Below, piece by piece: positions 49,690 to 57,727 of a stretch of 64,000 bases of DNA. The position numbers were made by a program, and so were the translations under genes. The DNA lies in the NCBI GenBank assembly GCA_041690255.1, contig JAWLHU010000010.1, forward strand, positions 186,001 to 250,000, given 5' to 3'. The notes under the pieces were generated by a model, which did no database searches, was not told the DNA's origin, and saw only the letters and a program-made list of their open reading frames with translations. The stretch comes from JAWLHU01 sp041690255. GTDB taxonomy: Bacteria; Bacillota; Sulfobacillia; Symbiobacteriales; Symbiobacteriaceae. The stretch's first letter is position 1, and each line of letters starts with the position of its first letter.

Positions 49690-49719
49690 AGAGTACCACG
49701 GGGCAGACTGGTGTGTCAA
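49690..49719 (-). promoter_or_regulatory. Promoter of the trp operon
   Basis: On the minus strand TTGACA (49719-49714), 18-bp spacer, TACTCT (49695-49690). The -35 hexamer is perfect, the -10 imperfect. It lies 37 bp from the end of the convergent-side TetR gene, which is transcribed in the same direction. Confidence 0.7.
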
Positions 49720-49755
49720 CAGGATTTTGCCTTTACGCTGTGCGAAAAGCTGAGA

Positions 49756-50364
49756 CTATTCACCCCACTGGTCCAGCAGGGTCCGGACGGCCCGTCGCAC
49801 CAGGCGCTGCGCCCGCTCCGGTCCGCCGGAGACACGGCCCGCCATGGTCAGCGAGACCAGTCCATGAAGCGTCGCCCAGAGGATCTCCACATCGCCATCC
49901 AGACCGGTCGGCTGGGCGGACTCCGGAGGGACCGGCTCCTCCCGGTAGAGCGCCACCGCCTCCCGCAGGAGGGCGAAGACCGCCCGCGCCTCCGCAGGAG
50001 GCTCCCCCGTGCTGATGGGCGCTCCGTCCAGCCCGTACATGACCTGGTAGAGCTCCGGGCTCTCCATGGCGAAGGCCCAGTAGCCATCGACCAGTTGGAG
50101 GATCCGCTCCCGCGGCTGCTCCGCCGAGACGGCTCGCAGCCGGTCCAGCAAGAGGCCGAAGCCGACCTGGGTCAGGGCGAGCAGGATCGCCTCCTTCGAG
50201 GCGTAGTACTCGTAGATCGCCGGGGCGCTGTACTCGATCTGCTCTGCCACCTTCCGCATGGAGACCGCCTGCCAGCCGCCGGAGCGGGCAAGCTCCCGCG
50301 CGGCCCCGAGGATCGCCTGGCGCAGTTCCTGCCGCTCCCGTTCCCGCCGTACACTGACTCCCAT
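49756..50364 (-). CDS. TetR/AcrR-family regulator
   Basis: 202 residues. N-terminal helix-turn-helix (about 10-56: RQAILGAARELARSGGWQAV, SMRKVAEQIEYSAPAIYEYY), then a helical ligand domain. ATG behind GGAAGGAGAG. It is 18 bp downstream of the MFS transporter gene on the same strand, so it probably represses its own efflux operon. The ligand is unknown. Confidence 0.92.
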   Translation of the reverse strand: MGVSVRRERERQELRQAILGAARELARSGGWQAVSMRKVAEQIEYSAPAIYEYYASKEAILLALTQVGFGLLLDRLRAVSAEQPRERILQLVDGYWAFAMESPELYQVMYGLDGAPISTGEPPAEARAVFALLREAVALYREEPVPPESAQPTGLDGDVEILWATLHGLVSLTMAGRVSGGPERAQRLVRRAVRTLLDQWGE

Positions 50365-50382
50365 GCAATCCTCTCCTTCCGC

Positions 50383-51600
50383 TTATTCCGCCGGCTGTGT
50401 CCGGGCAAAGAGACCGATCGAAAGCAGTGGCACCACCAGCCCGCCTGTCATGACCAGGATCAGGGTCACGAAGCCGGCGTGGTCGTGGAGCAACCCGCCG
50501 AGCAGGGGTCCGAGCATCCGGCCGAAGGTGGCGCCGGAGAGGATCAGCCCCTGGAGCATCCCCCGCTTGCTTGGCGGCGAGAGACGGGCTACCGCCGCCG
50601 GGACTGCCGGCCAGACCAGCATCTCCCCGAAGGTCAGGATCACCATGGAGAGGGCGAAGACCCAATACTCCGTGTTGATCAGCAGCACGCCAAAGGCCCC
50701 GGCGTAGAGCAGGGTCCCCAGCGCCATCTGGCTGGCGGCCCGCTTCAAGTACCGGACGGTGAGCGAGAGCAGCGGCTGCCCGACAAAGATCAGGAGGCCG
50801 TTCAGCGTCCAGAGGACCGAGTAGCTGGTCAGCGAGTGGCCGTGGGCCTTCATGTAGACCGAGACCTGCGACTGCCACTGCACGTAGATCAGCCAGAGTG
50901 CGAGGAAGGCGACAAAGAGTGAGCCGAGGGCCATCCACGGAATCGGGCCCTCCCGCCCCTCCCGGGCAGCGGCCATCTCCGATGCCGCATCGGTCGATCG
51001 CACCCCCTCCAGACCGCCGCGTCCGTCGCGGATCACGAAGATCACGAAGATGGCGAAGAGCAGGAAGGTGATGCTGGCCGAGAGGAAGGCCATGGCGAAG
51101 GAGCGCTCGGCGAGAAACCCACCCAGCGCCGTTCCCACCGCCACCCCGATGTTGTTCGCCACGTAGATAAAGTTGAACGCCCGCCGCTCGCCGCCCGGCC
51201 AGGCCTTGGCCACCAGGGCGTTGATCGCCGGGAAGACCATCGAACCGGTGAAGCCGAAGCCGATCATCACCCCCACATAGAGGGGCCAGGACTCGAAGAA
51301 GCCCAGCAGCCCGGTCAGGAGCGAGGAGGCGAAGAGCCCGGTCAGCATGACCGGCCTGGCGCCGATCCGGTCGTAGAGCCATCCCCCTGCCAGTTGGCCC
51401 AGTGCGGCGCCGCCGGAGTTCAGCAGCAGCACGATCCCCGCCGTCGTCATCGGCCGTCCCAGGTAGTCGTGAATGTAGACGGTGGTCAACGGCCAGAGGA
51501 AGGAGAGGCCGGCGATGTTCAGAAAGCTTCCGGCAGCGATAATCCAGATCATGGGCGGGTAGTCGCCCAACCACTTGCGTGGCAGGCTGGGGACTCGCAC
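50383..51600 (-). CDS. MFS multidrug-type transporter
   Basis: 405 residues with twelve hydrophobic segments; the motif A region is GWLYDRIGARPVMLTG (near 63-78). GTG start behind AGGAGG. Of the drug/H+ antiporter type (YttB/MdtH-like). Paired with the TetR regulator downstream. Intact, in contrast to the broken MFS gene at 7.4-8.4 kb. Confidence 0.92.
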   Translation of the reverse strand: MRVPSLPRKWLGDYPPMIWIIAAGSFLNIAGLSFLWPLTTVYIHDYLGRPMTTAGIVLLLNSGGAALGQLAGGWLYDRIGARPVMLTGLFASSLLTGLLGFFESWPLYVGVMIGFGFTGSMVFPAINALVAKAWPGGERRAFNFIYVANNIGVAVGTALGGFLAERSFAMAFLSASITFLLFAIFVIFVIRDGRGGLEGVRSTDAASEMAAAREGREGPIPWMALGSLFVAFLALWLIYVQWQSQVSVYMKAHGHSLTSYSVLWTLNGLLIFVGQPLLSLTVRYLKRAASQMALGTLLYAGAFGVLLINTEYWVFALSMVILTFGEMLVWPAVPAAVARLSPPSKRGMLQGLILSGATFGRMLGPLLGGLLHDHAGFVTLILVMTGGLVVPLLSIGLFARTQPAE

Positions 51601-51743
51601 AGTGCAGACCTCCTGGTGAAATCAGTAGAAGCATGTCTGCACCATTCTACCATCCTTTCGGATGCCGGAACATGGTCGGATGTGAATCACCTGCTGACGG
51701 AGATGCGTCCTACGTAGAAGAGATTCCCCCGGGAGGGAAGCCC

Positions 51744-52751
51744 ATGCGATTCCGGATCTTCGGGTTGCTCCTTCTGATCATTCTCGCGGTAGGCGGATGC
51801 ACCCCGGCTGCCCGTCCCGCGGATCCAGCCCCGGCTCCGCCTCCGCCGCAGAGCGAGGAGCCGGTCCGGTGTGAGCCTTACGACTACATCCTGCCCAACC
51901 CACTGCCCGGCCGCTTCGTCGTGAAAGGCGGAGAACTGAGCTACGCGGTCGATGGCGCCGAGACCCGCCTGTTAAACGGACCTGCGCCCAAGGTCTTCGG
52001 TAACGGCGTCAACGGCGTCCTCCTCACCGATGGCGCCCAGCTCTTCTGGTTCGATCCGGTCTCCAAGGAACTGGCTCCGATCGCCGACCTGCCGGTACCG
52101 GTACAGGCCGCGTACCGGGGCGATGCTCTCCTGCTGGGCAGCAAAGAGGAGCTCTCCCACTGGCGCCCCGGTTCGGCCCCAAAGGCCCTGCCAGTCCCGG
52201 AGCACCTCGTTGCGATCTATGGCCTCTCCATCTCGCCGGACGGTCGCTATGGGGTCGCCGCCTTCAGCCTGGAGATCCCGCAGGGTCCGCGAGCCGGTGT
52301 GATCTGGGCCTACGACCTGGTGGAAGTGACCGTGCTGAAGTGGCCGACCGAGACGCCCAAGGCGATGTACGGCCTCTGGCTCCTGGGCTGGAGCGGCGAC
52401 CACACCCTCCGCTTCATGACCGGGGTGCGCGGCTACAACGCCGGCCACACCTGGTCCCTGCCGGATGACGACCCCAGCGAGCCAGACGGGACCGAATACC
52501 AGATGATGGAGGATGCAGCGATCAGTCCGGATGGCACCTGGTTCGCCTACCGGCCGATTCCCGAACGGATCGCCGTGCAACCGGTACAGCCTGACAGCGA
52601 GCCTCAGGTCATCTGCCGGGCAAAGGGAACGCTCGGTGAACCCCGGGTCCTCCTGAACGGCCACATCGCCTTCTGGTACGACCAGGCCTGGTGGGAGCTT
52701 CAGCCCGACGGCGCCCTGACCCGGATGGAGGGCGTTGACGGCCTGTACTAG
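51744..52751 (+). CDS. Lipoprotein with WD-like/TolB-like beta-propeller segments
   Basis: 335 residues from ATG 51744 behind GGGAGGG. Signal peptide with lipobox LAVGGC (Cys about 19), a P/A-rich linker, then repeats with ISPDGRYGVAAF- and ISPDGTWFAYRP-type blocks, as in TolB/PD40 propellers. No catalytic residues recognised. Likely an outer-face lipoprotein of unknown role. Frames extending upstream of 51744 have no start signal. It converges with bioY, 3 bp apart. Confidence 0.82.
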   Translation: MRFRIFGLLLLIILAVGGCTPAARPADPAPAPPPPQSEEPVRCEPYDYILPNPLPGRFVVKGGELSYAVDGAETRLLNGPAPKVFGNGVNGVLLTDGAQLFWFDPVSKELAPIADLPVPVQAAYRGDALLLGSKEELSHWRPGSAPKALPVPEHLVAIYGLSISPDGRYGVAAFSLEIPQGPRAGVIWAYDLVEVTVLKWPTETPKAMYGLWLLGWSGDHTLRFMTGVRGYNAGHTWSLPDDDPSEPDGTEYQMMEDAAISPDGTWFAYRPIPERIAVQPVQPDSEPQVICRAKGTLGEPRVLLNGHIAFWYDQAWWELQPDGALTRMEGVDGLY

Positions 52752-52754
52752 CGC

Positions 52755-53315
52755 CTACGCCGCCCGGTAGAAGCCCTGCCCGACCAGCGCCCGGTTGATG
52801 GCGGTCGCCGCCGAGGCCGCCAGCCCCGCCTTGACCAGATCCAGCGGGATGAACGGCAGCACCCAGCCGCTGACCACCACCCCCAGCGCCTTGCCGCCCA
52901 CCAGGACGGCCCAGCCGGCCCCGCCCAGGTAGATCACCATCAGCCCCAGGAGCATGGCGACGCCGCTCCGAGCCAGCCCGGGCGCCCTGTGAGACGGCGC
53001 CACCAGCCCGATCAGGGCCGCGGCCAGCGGATAGCTCCACAGGTAGCCGGCGGTCAGGCCCACCAGGACCTGGAGCCCGCCGCTCCCGCCCGCGAAAACC
53101 GGCAGCCCCACCGCCCCGAGGAGCAGGTAGACCAGCATGGAGACCGCCCCCCAGAGCGGCCCCAGCAGCCCTCCAGCCAGGCAGACCACCAGGACCTGCA
53201 GCGTCACCGGGACATTCGGCACCGCGGGCAGGAAGAACCGGAACTGGGCGACCACAGCGATCAGGGCCGCAAAGAGCGCCGCCAGGAGCATGTTTCGCAG
53301 ACGTGGGTTACGCAC
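52755..53315 (-). CDS. bioY: Biotin transporter substrate-binding subunit BioY
   Basis: 186 residues from GTG 53315, 8 nt after GGGAGG. Six hydrophobic segments, with VPVTLQVLVVCLAGGLLGPL (the BioY signature region) and GAVGLPVFAGGSGGLQVLVG followed by GYLWSYP. S component of an ECF-type importer, or a solo transporter. A BirA operator lies between it and birA upstream, so uptake should be shut off when biotin is plentiful. Confidence 0.94.
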   Translation of the reverse strand: MRNPRLRNMLLAALFAALIAVVAQFRFFLPAVPNVPVTLQVLVVCLAGGLLGPLWGAVSMLVYLLLGAVGLPVFAGGSGGLQVLVGLTAGYLWSYPLAAALIGLVAPSHRAPGLARSGVAMLLGLMVIYLGGAGWAVLVGGKALGVVVSGWVLPFIPLDLVKAGLAASAATAINRALVGQGFYRAA

Positions 53316-53332
53316 GGTAAAGGCCTCCCATA

Positions 53333-53363
53333 TGTCAACCTTGTGCATGATCACAGGTTAACA
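53333..53363 (-). promoter_or_regulatory. BirA operator upstream of bioY
   Basis: TGTTAACC-N15-GGTTGACA on the minus strand (plus-strand TGTCAACC 53333-53340, GGTTAACA 53356-53363). An 8-15-8 inverted repeat, the architecture of known BirA sites. It lies 18 bp before the bioY start and 18 bp after the birA stop. Confidence 0.9.
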
Positions 53364-53380
53364 TACGGGAGGCCTGTTCA

Positions 53381-54349
53381 TCAACGGGGGCGGATGGAGA
53401 CCTCGCCGGAGACCACCCTGTGGACCTGACCGGCCGCGTCCCGGACGAGCAGGGCCCCCTCCTCATCCACCGCTTCGGCCATCCCTTCTACCCGCACCCC
53501 CCCGGAGACGTCAAGCACCCGGACCGGGGCGCCCAGCGTCACCGAGAACGCCCGCCAGCGGTCCAGCACCCGGTCAAAGCGCCCGCCGACCAGGTCGGCG
53601 TAGATCGGCTCGAAGTGAGCCAGGACCGCCCGGACCAGCGCCGCACGCCGGACGGTGACACCCTCCATCGCGATGGATGTGGCGCTCTCCCGGAAGGCCG
53701 GGTCCATCTCCTCCCGCCGCACGTGGACGTTCACCCCAATGCCCACGACGACGAAAGCGATCCGATCGATCTCGGCCTCCATCTCCGTCAGGATGCCGCA
53801 CAGCTTCCGGCCGTTCACCTGCAGATCGTTGGGCCACTTGATCCCCGCCGGCAGCCCGGTCACCGCCCGGACCGCCTCGCAGACCGCCACAGCCGCCGCC
53901 AGCGTGATGCGTGGGGCGTGATAGGGCGCCAGGTCGGGTCGGAGCAGCAGGCTCATAGCCAGGGCTGAGCCCTTCGGGGTGGACCAGGCCCGCCCCAGCC
54001 GTCCCTTGCCCGCCGTCTGCTCGTCGGCGAGGACCAGGAGCCCTTCCGGGACGCCAGCGCGGGCCATCTGCTTGGCGACCTCGTTCGTCGAGCCGACCGA
54101 TTGGCGATACTCGACTACTCGACCGAGCCGCTGCGTGGTCAGTCCGGGCAGGATCTCATCGGCCGTGACCGCATCGGGCCGCCCGATAAGCCGGTACCCC
54201 TTGCGGGGCGCCGCCTCCACATCGTAACCGGCCGCCCGCAGCGCCTCGATCTGCTTCCAGATCGCCGTGCGGCTGACGCCCAGGCGCCGGGAGATCGCCT
54301 CCCCACTGACCCACTCGCTCTCCTGGAGCAGTTGCAGCAGATCGCTCAT
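53381..54349 (-). CDS. birA: Bifunctional biotin ligase/repressor BirA
   Basis: 322 residues: N-terminal winged helix (about 1-60: WVSGEAISRRLGVSRTAIWK), catalytic domain with TAGKGRLGRAWSTPKGSALA (biotinyl-AMP loop), KWPNDLQVNGRKLCGILTEM, and a C-terminal SH3-like domain (GVRVEGMAEAVDEEGALLVR). Biotinylates carboxylases and, with biotinyl-AMP, represses biotin genes. Its start overlaps the ferritin-like gene by 4 bp. Group II, consistent with the operator next door. Confidence 0.96.
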   Translation of the reverse strand: MSDLLQLLQESEWVSGEAISRRLGVSRTAIWKQIEALRAAGYDVEAAPRKGYRLIGRPDAVTADEILPGLTTQRLGRVVEYRQSVGSTNEVAKQMARAGVPEGLLVLADEQTAGKGRLGRAWSTPKGSALAMSLLLRPDLAPYHAPRITLAAAVAVCEAVRAVTGLPAGIKWPNDLQVNGRKLCGILTEMEAEIDRIAFVVVGIGVNVHVRREEMDPAFRESATSIAMEGVTVRRAALVRAVLAHFEPIYADLVGGRFDRVLDRWRAFSVTLGAPVRVLDVSGGVRVEGMAEAVDEEGALLVRDAAGQVHRVVSGEVSIRPR

Positions 54350-55602
54350 GGCCGCTCCCCCCGCCGGTCCCGCATGGCCGCCAGCCAGTCCAGCTCCACC
54401 TCGCTGAAGCCCGCCTTCCGGCGCCCCTCGCGATTGAGCGGCGGCCCGGCCACGGCCGCGATGCCCAGCCGCTCCTCGATCTTGCGGAGCAGGGCGGCCC
54501 GGTCCGCCTCGTCGGGCAGGAACCGCTCCACCCAGTCGATGCCGCTGCGCACGTGCAGGACTTCATCTGCCATGATATAGTCCATGATCTGGCTTGTGGC
54601 CTGGTCACCGATCGCCGCCAGGGCATCCCGGGCCATAAGCGTCTGGTCCAGGCCATTCCCCTCGTGGATCCGCTGGGTAGTCATGAACCGCTCCGGTAGG
54701 GTAGTACCGGCGATCGAATGCTCCCACACCTTATGATGATACGGGAACTGGCCGATCTGTCCGCCCAGTTCCACCAACCGGTCCGCACACATGACGGCGT
54801 GGCGCGCCTCATCCCAGATCTGATGTGCCAGCTCCAGCTTCATCTCCCAGGGTGCATCGGGGAACTCGGCGATCATCCGCCCGCAGACCTCGATCGCCGG
54901 GATCTCCAGATTGATCAGGGCGATGTGAAGCAGCCGGACCCGCCCCTCCGGCGTCTCCAGCGGCTTCGCCCGGGGCATCTTCCTGCCCGGCTCCAGGGGC
55001 TTGAAGCGCCCGTCCCGGGCGGGCAGGTCGACCAGAACCGGGCGGATCGAGAACTCCCCCTCATAGGGGACACCCGGGCCGTGGAGCCCGCCGGCGAAGG
55101 TCAGCTCCTGATGAAGCCGCTGCACCGTGCCCGCATCGGCGGTCTGGTACTTCGCCCAGATGATCTGCTCCTCCAGCGTCTCGGCTGCCTGGTGGAGCAG
55201 CCGGACCGTCGGCTCATCGGCCACCGGGTTGGTCTTTTCGAGCTGGGTGCGGCAGGAGTCCAGGAGCGCCGGCAGGAGGACCCGGTAGAGGCCGGCCATC
55301 TGCTCGGCGGGGGTCGCCAGGGCGGCGAACTCTTGGAGGAACCTGAGCAGCGACCGGTTCGCCGGCGAGGGCACCTGCGGCCGTTCGGCGGTCAGGGCGT
55401 GGATCCTCCGGCCCACCTGGTCAGCGATCACCGCCTGCTCGTACAGGTGGTAGGACCAGGCGATCTTTCCCGAAAGGGATGGCTCTATTGCTATCCACGC
55501 TCCAAGACAGTGTACAGAGCAGACAAGGGCTGCCTGAATATCCGAGAGTCTTCGTGCCGTTTCTTCGACTCCGAAACTGCCATAGCGAGTCCGCCCTAGC
55601 AC
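54346..55602 (-). CDS. Ferritin-like DUF455 domain protein
   Basis: 418 residues. The C-terminal part is a four-helix ferritin-like domain with probable di-iron ligands in LINLEIPAIEVCGRMIAEF, HQIWDEARHAVMCAD and DYIMADEVLHVRSGIDWVE. The N-terminal 200 residues include a second helical region. Family function is unknown. GTG 55602 behind ACTGGAGG fits. Coupled to birA by a 4-bp overlap, so the two are co-expressed; any tie to biotin metabolism is inference. Confidence 0.85.
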   Translation of the reverse strand: MLGRTRYGSFGVEETARRLSDIQAALVCSVHCLGAWIAIEPSLSGKIAWSYHLYEQAVIADQVGRRIHALTAERPQVPSPANRSLLRFLQEFAALATPAEQMAGLYRVLLPALLDSCRTQLEKTNPVADEPTVRLLHQAAETLEEQIIWAKYQTADAGTVQRLHQELTFAGGLHGPGVPYEGEFSIRPVLVDLPARDGRFKPLEPGRKMPRAKPLETPEGRVRLLHIALINLEIPAIEVCGRMIAEFPDAPWEMKLELAHQIWDEARHAVMCADRLVELGGQIGQFPYHHKVWEHSIAGTTLPERFMTTQRIHEGNGLDQTLMARDALAAIGDQATSQIMDYIMADEVLHVRSGIDWVERFLPDEADRAALLRKIEERLGIAAVAGPPLNREGRRKAGFSEVELDWLAAMRDRRGERP

Positions 55603-55618
55603 GTTAAGTCCTCCAGTG

Positions 55619-56200
55619 TCACGGTATGATTTGCCGTATCATGCTCATCTTCGACGACTGGAACACTTCCCCTCCAGAGGACGAGAGACATTTTGGACGT
55701 AACGTCCTCTGTGCGGGGCCCTGCATTAGCCCACGTCGATCAATCAACGAGTACTGGAGGGACGTACTATCGCCAGTCGAACTCCACCGTGCTCGGATCA
55801 AACCCATGGTCCAGCATTTCCTGCCGCCCTTCTGATCTGCCTTGTTGAACCGCCTCTTGGAGATAAACGGCCACCATCCTTCAGGCGGTACCTTTCCAGC
55901 GGCATCAACAAATGCCTCAAGAAATTCTTCGGTGTAGTGGCGCCTTTCCCCCAACCCCTGATGCCTCAATGTAGGGAAAGCGCCGCTCCTGACCATGGAG
56001 GAAAACTTTCCGCCACTAATCCCCAGGCGTTCAGCCACTTCTTTCCCATTGAGGACGGCGTGTGCTTGTCTCGCTGTAACCGGTTCACTCGTTCGGATAC
56101 TCTTTCTGGTCGCACTGGATGATGAATACTGCTCTCGTCGACGTGTATGTTGCCTCTGGCGCAGACTGAGGACCCATCTCCGCCATACGTGCATCGCCAA
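55619..56200 (-). other. Possible degraded HTH (excisionase/MerR-like) gene
   Basis: An open frame whose middle part reads NGKEVAERLGISGGKFSSMV, RSGAFPTLRHQGLGERRHYT and EEFLEAFVDAAGK, the pattern of excisionase/MerR-type helix-turn-helix proteins. The N-terminal 50 and C-terminal 60 residues look like non-coding translation, and there is no ribosome site at a sensible start. Probably a relic of a mobile element. Confidence 0.35.
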
Positions 56201-56229
56201 CCGTCGCTAATGCCCGGTGCGACAAAACG

Positions 56230-56256
56230 ACCCCCCACCTGAAAGAGATGGGGGGT
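56230..56256 (-). terminator. Terminator after the small membrane-protein gene
   Basis: ACCCCCCA pairs with TGGGGGGT, followed on the minus strand by CGTTTTGTC. It lies 6 bp past the stop of the 56262-56447 gene. Confidence 0.75.
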
Positions 56257-56261
56257 AACGT

Positions 56262-56447
56262 CTATTTCTGTCCCTTAATCAGCCTCTGAAACGATACCGC
56301 AGCGTTGTGCCAGAACAAGAGGGCAACACCGGTTGCGCCGATGAAGTACAGAGTAGGTTTCGGCATCTCGGTAGCCAGGTATCCGGTAATTGCGCCGATG
56401 ACCAGAACACACCCTGCGCCCAGCAGGAAGATGCGGGCACCATTCAT
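56262..56447 (-). CDS. Small two-helix membrane protein
   Basis: 61 residues: MNGARIFLLGAGCVLVIGAI, then a second hydrophobic segment (TLYFIGATGVALLFWHNAAV) and a basic end. It follows the pilin-like gene by 16 bp on the same strand and ends in a terminator. In conjugation operons a VirB3-like subunit often follows VirB2, and the size fits loosely, but identity is not established. Confidence 0.55.
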   Translation of the reverse strand: MNGARIFLLGAGCVLVIGAITGYLATEMPKPTLYFIGATGVALLFWHNAAVSFQRLIKGQK

Positions 56448-56463
56448 GGTTCAGCCCCCTCGA

Positions 56464-56812
56464 TTACTGTGAAGTTCCCCACATCACCATCCCGGTGTAG
56501 GATGTGAAGATGAACACACCCTTGCCCTGGGAGTTGATATAGGTGAGCCACCCGTTCATGAAGGCCAGTGCACCCGCCACAATCCCAAGCACAACGGCAA
56601 CAGCCTGAGCCCCCGGAATTGACGCGTTGATCGCCGCCGCGATAGCGGTCGCACCAGCACCCATTCCAGCGAGCCCGCTGTTCCTGGAGCATGGTCTGGA
56701 GTGCCTTGTCGACCTCTACCTTAGCAGCAGCCTGGGCAGGTAGCCCGGTGGAGACAAGCAACATCAGAGCCGCCGCGATGATACCAACGAACCGACCCCA
56801 CTTCTTCATCAT
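56464..56812 (-). pseudogene. VirB2/TrbC-like pilin gene with a frameshift
   Basis: Two frames join near 56680. The first, from ATG 56812, gives a signal peptide (VGIIAAALMLLVSTGLPAQA) and VEVDKALQTMLQEQ. The second continues SGLAGMGAGATAIAAAINAS, a long hydrophobic helix (AVAVVLGIVAGALAFMNGWL) and a short second one (GVFIFTSYTGMVMWG). The combined product, about 115 residues with a long signal and two helices, resembles conjugative pilins. One base must be lost or gained, so it is a pseudogene, sequencing error or (less likely) recoded. Confidence 0.45.
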
Positions 56813-57029
56813 ACCAAACCACAATCTTACACCTGCGCCAAGGGAAGACGGACGTATAACCTGTAGGCTAACCATAGACACCAAGAAGGAGCCGGAGGAG
56901 GACTAACCTCTCCCCGGCTCCTCGGCTTTGTCGACTTCGCTCGGCGTACTCGCTCCGGTCATGCCCCTTGGGTTGGTGCAGGTCGCCCGGATTTGACAGC
57001 GAGCCTACCACGCCCGCTACTCGCAACCA

Positions 57030-57226
57030 AGTCCGAGAGGTAGGTGGCTCGAGCAGGCGCTCAAAAGGCCCTGGAGCGGGCTGTAAGAGCTTGTTCATGA
57101 ACTCCTGGCTGAAGTAGCGCTTGCCCACAGCTCACTCGTCGTTCTGTTCAGCCAAGATCGCTCCTTCGAGCCGTATGGCGGCTTCACGATTCGGGAAGAT
57201 ACCACATCGGTACGCCGCTGGATAGT
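57030..57226 (-). mobile_element. IS256-family transposase C-terminal remnant
   Basis: Minus-strand frames give QRRTDV, then (after a shift) GIFPNREAAIRLEGAILAEQ, NDE, a TGA where Trp is expected, and AVGKRYFSQEFMNKLL. This is the RRTxVVGIFPN...E.W..G.RY pattern at the C terminus of IS256/mutator-type transposases. Frameshift, stop and loss of the rest show it is dead. No terminal inverted repeats found. Confidence 0.65.
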
Positions 57227-57234
57227 GTCTCCTC

Positions 57235-57660
57235 CTAAGCCTCCTGCAGGAGTGTGGCCTGCTTCGGGTATCGCGACGCCAGCGACTCAATGGCCCGTCC
57301 TATCTGTACCCGTGCCGACACCATGCCGGGTTGGGCAAAGATTGTTCGAATGACTCCCGTCACCATAGGCTGCACCGACTTCGGTACCAGACTCTGCACG
57401 TTTCGCAAAAGGTACCCGGCAGCGCTGCCAGCATGCTGTGGCATCGACACCCCAGGCGCCGAAGCGAGTGCGCCCAACCATGATATGACCCCCACGAGTT
57501 CTGCATCTGGCAGAAGTTTACCGTACCATCGCGACCACTTCAACAAAGCCAGCCGACTACCCTCCAGACCTGAAGCAGGAACTGACGGAAAGATGATCGC
57601 ACGCCCCCGGGTTTGTTCAGAGGCGTGTCCAAAAAAGTTGCCAAAATTTGCTTTAACGTT
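57235..57660 (-). other. Unassigned open frame, possible gene fragment
   Basis: The minus strand reads a protein-like sequence ending ARVQIGRAIESLASRYPKQA, with helix-like stretches (WYGKLLPDAELVGVISWLGA). No ribosome site or convincing start is seen, and the frame continues upstream into the promoter region of the divergent TPR gene. It may be part of the decayed element. Not recognised. Confidence 0.3.
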
Positions 57661-57727
57661 TTCGTGTTCGGTTGACGTTCGAGTTCCAATGTGAGATTCT
57701 GGGATCGTCACCCAAACTTGTGGGGGA

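Larger units (their letters stand above)
56813..57727. other. Decayed region without an intact gene
   Basis: Contains a hairpin (AGGAGCCGG 56886-56894 with CCGGCTCCT 56913-56921), a transposase remnant (57030-57226), an unassigned open frame (57235-57804, minus) and the promoter region of the TPR gene. GC content and coding quality drop relative to the neighbours. Confidence 0.55.

Noticed and set aside
49585..50922. A plus-strand frame over the trp T-box and TetR/MFS genes
   Set aside because: Starts inside the T-box leader, antisense to clear genes, low-complexity composition.
57254..57694. A 146-codon plus-strand frame (MACFGYRDASDSMARP...)
   Set aside because: No ribosome site and Cys/Pro/Arg-rich shadow composition; the minus-strand frame is the more protein-like, though also unassigned.
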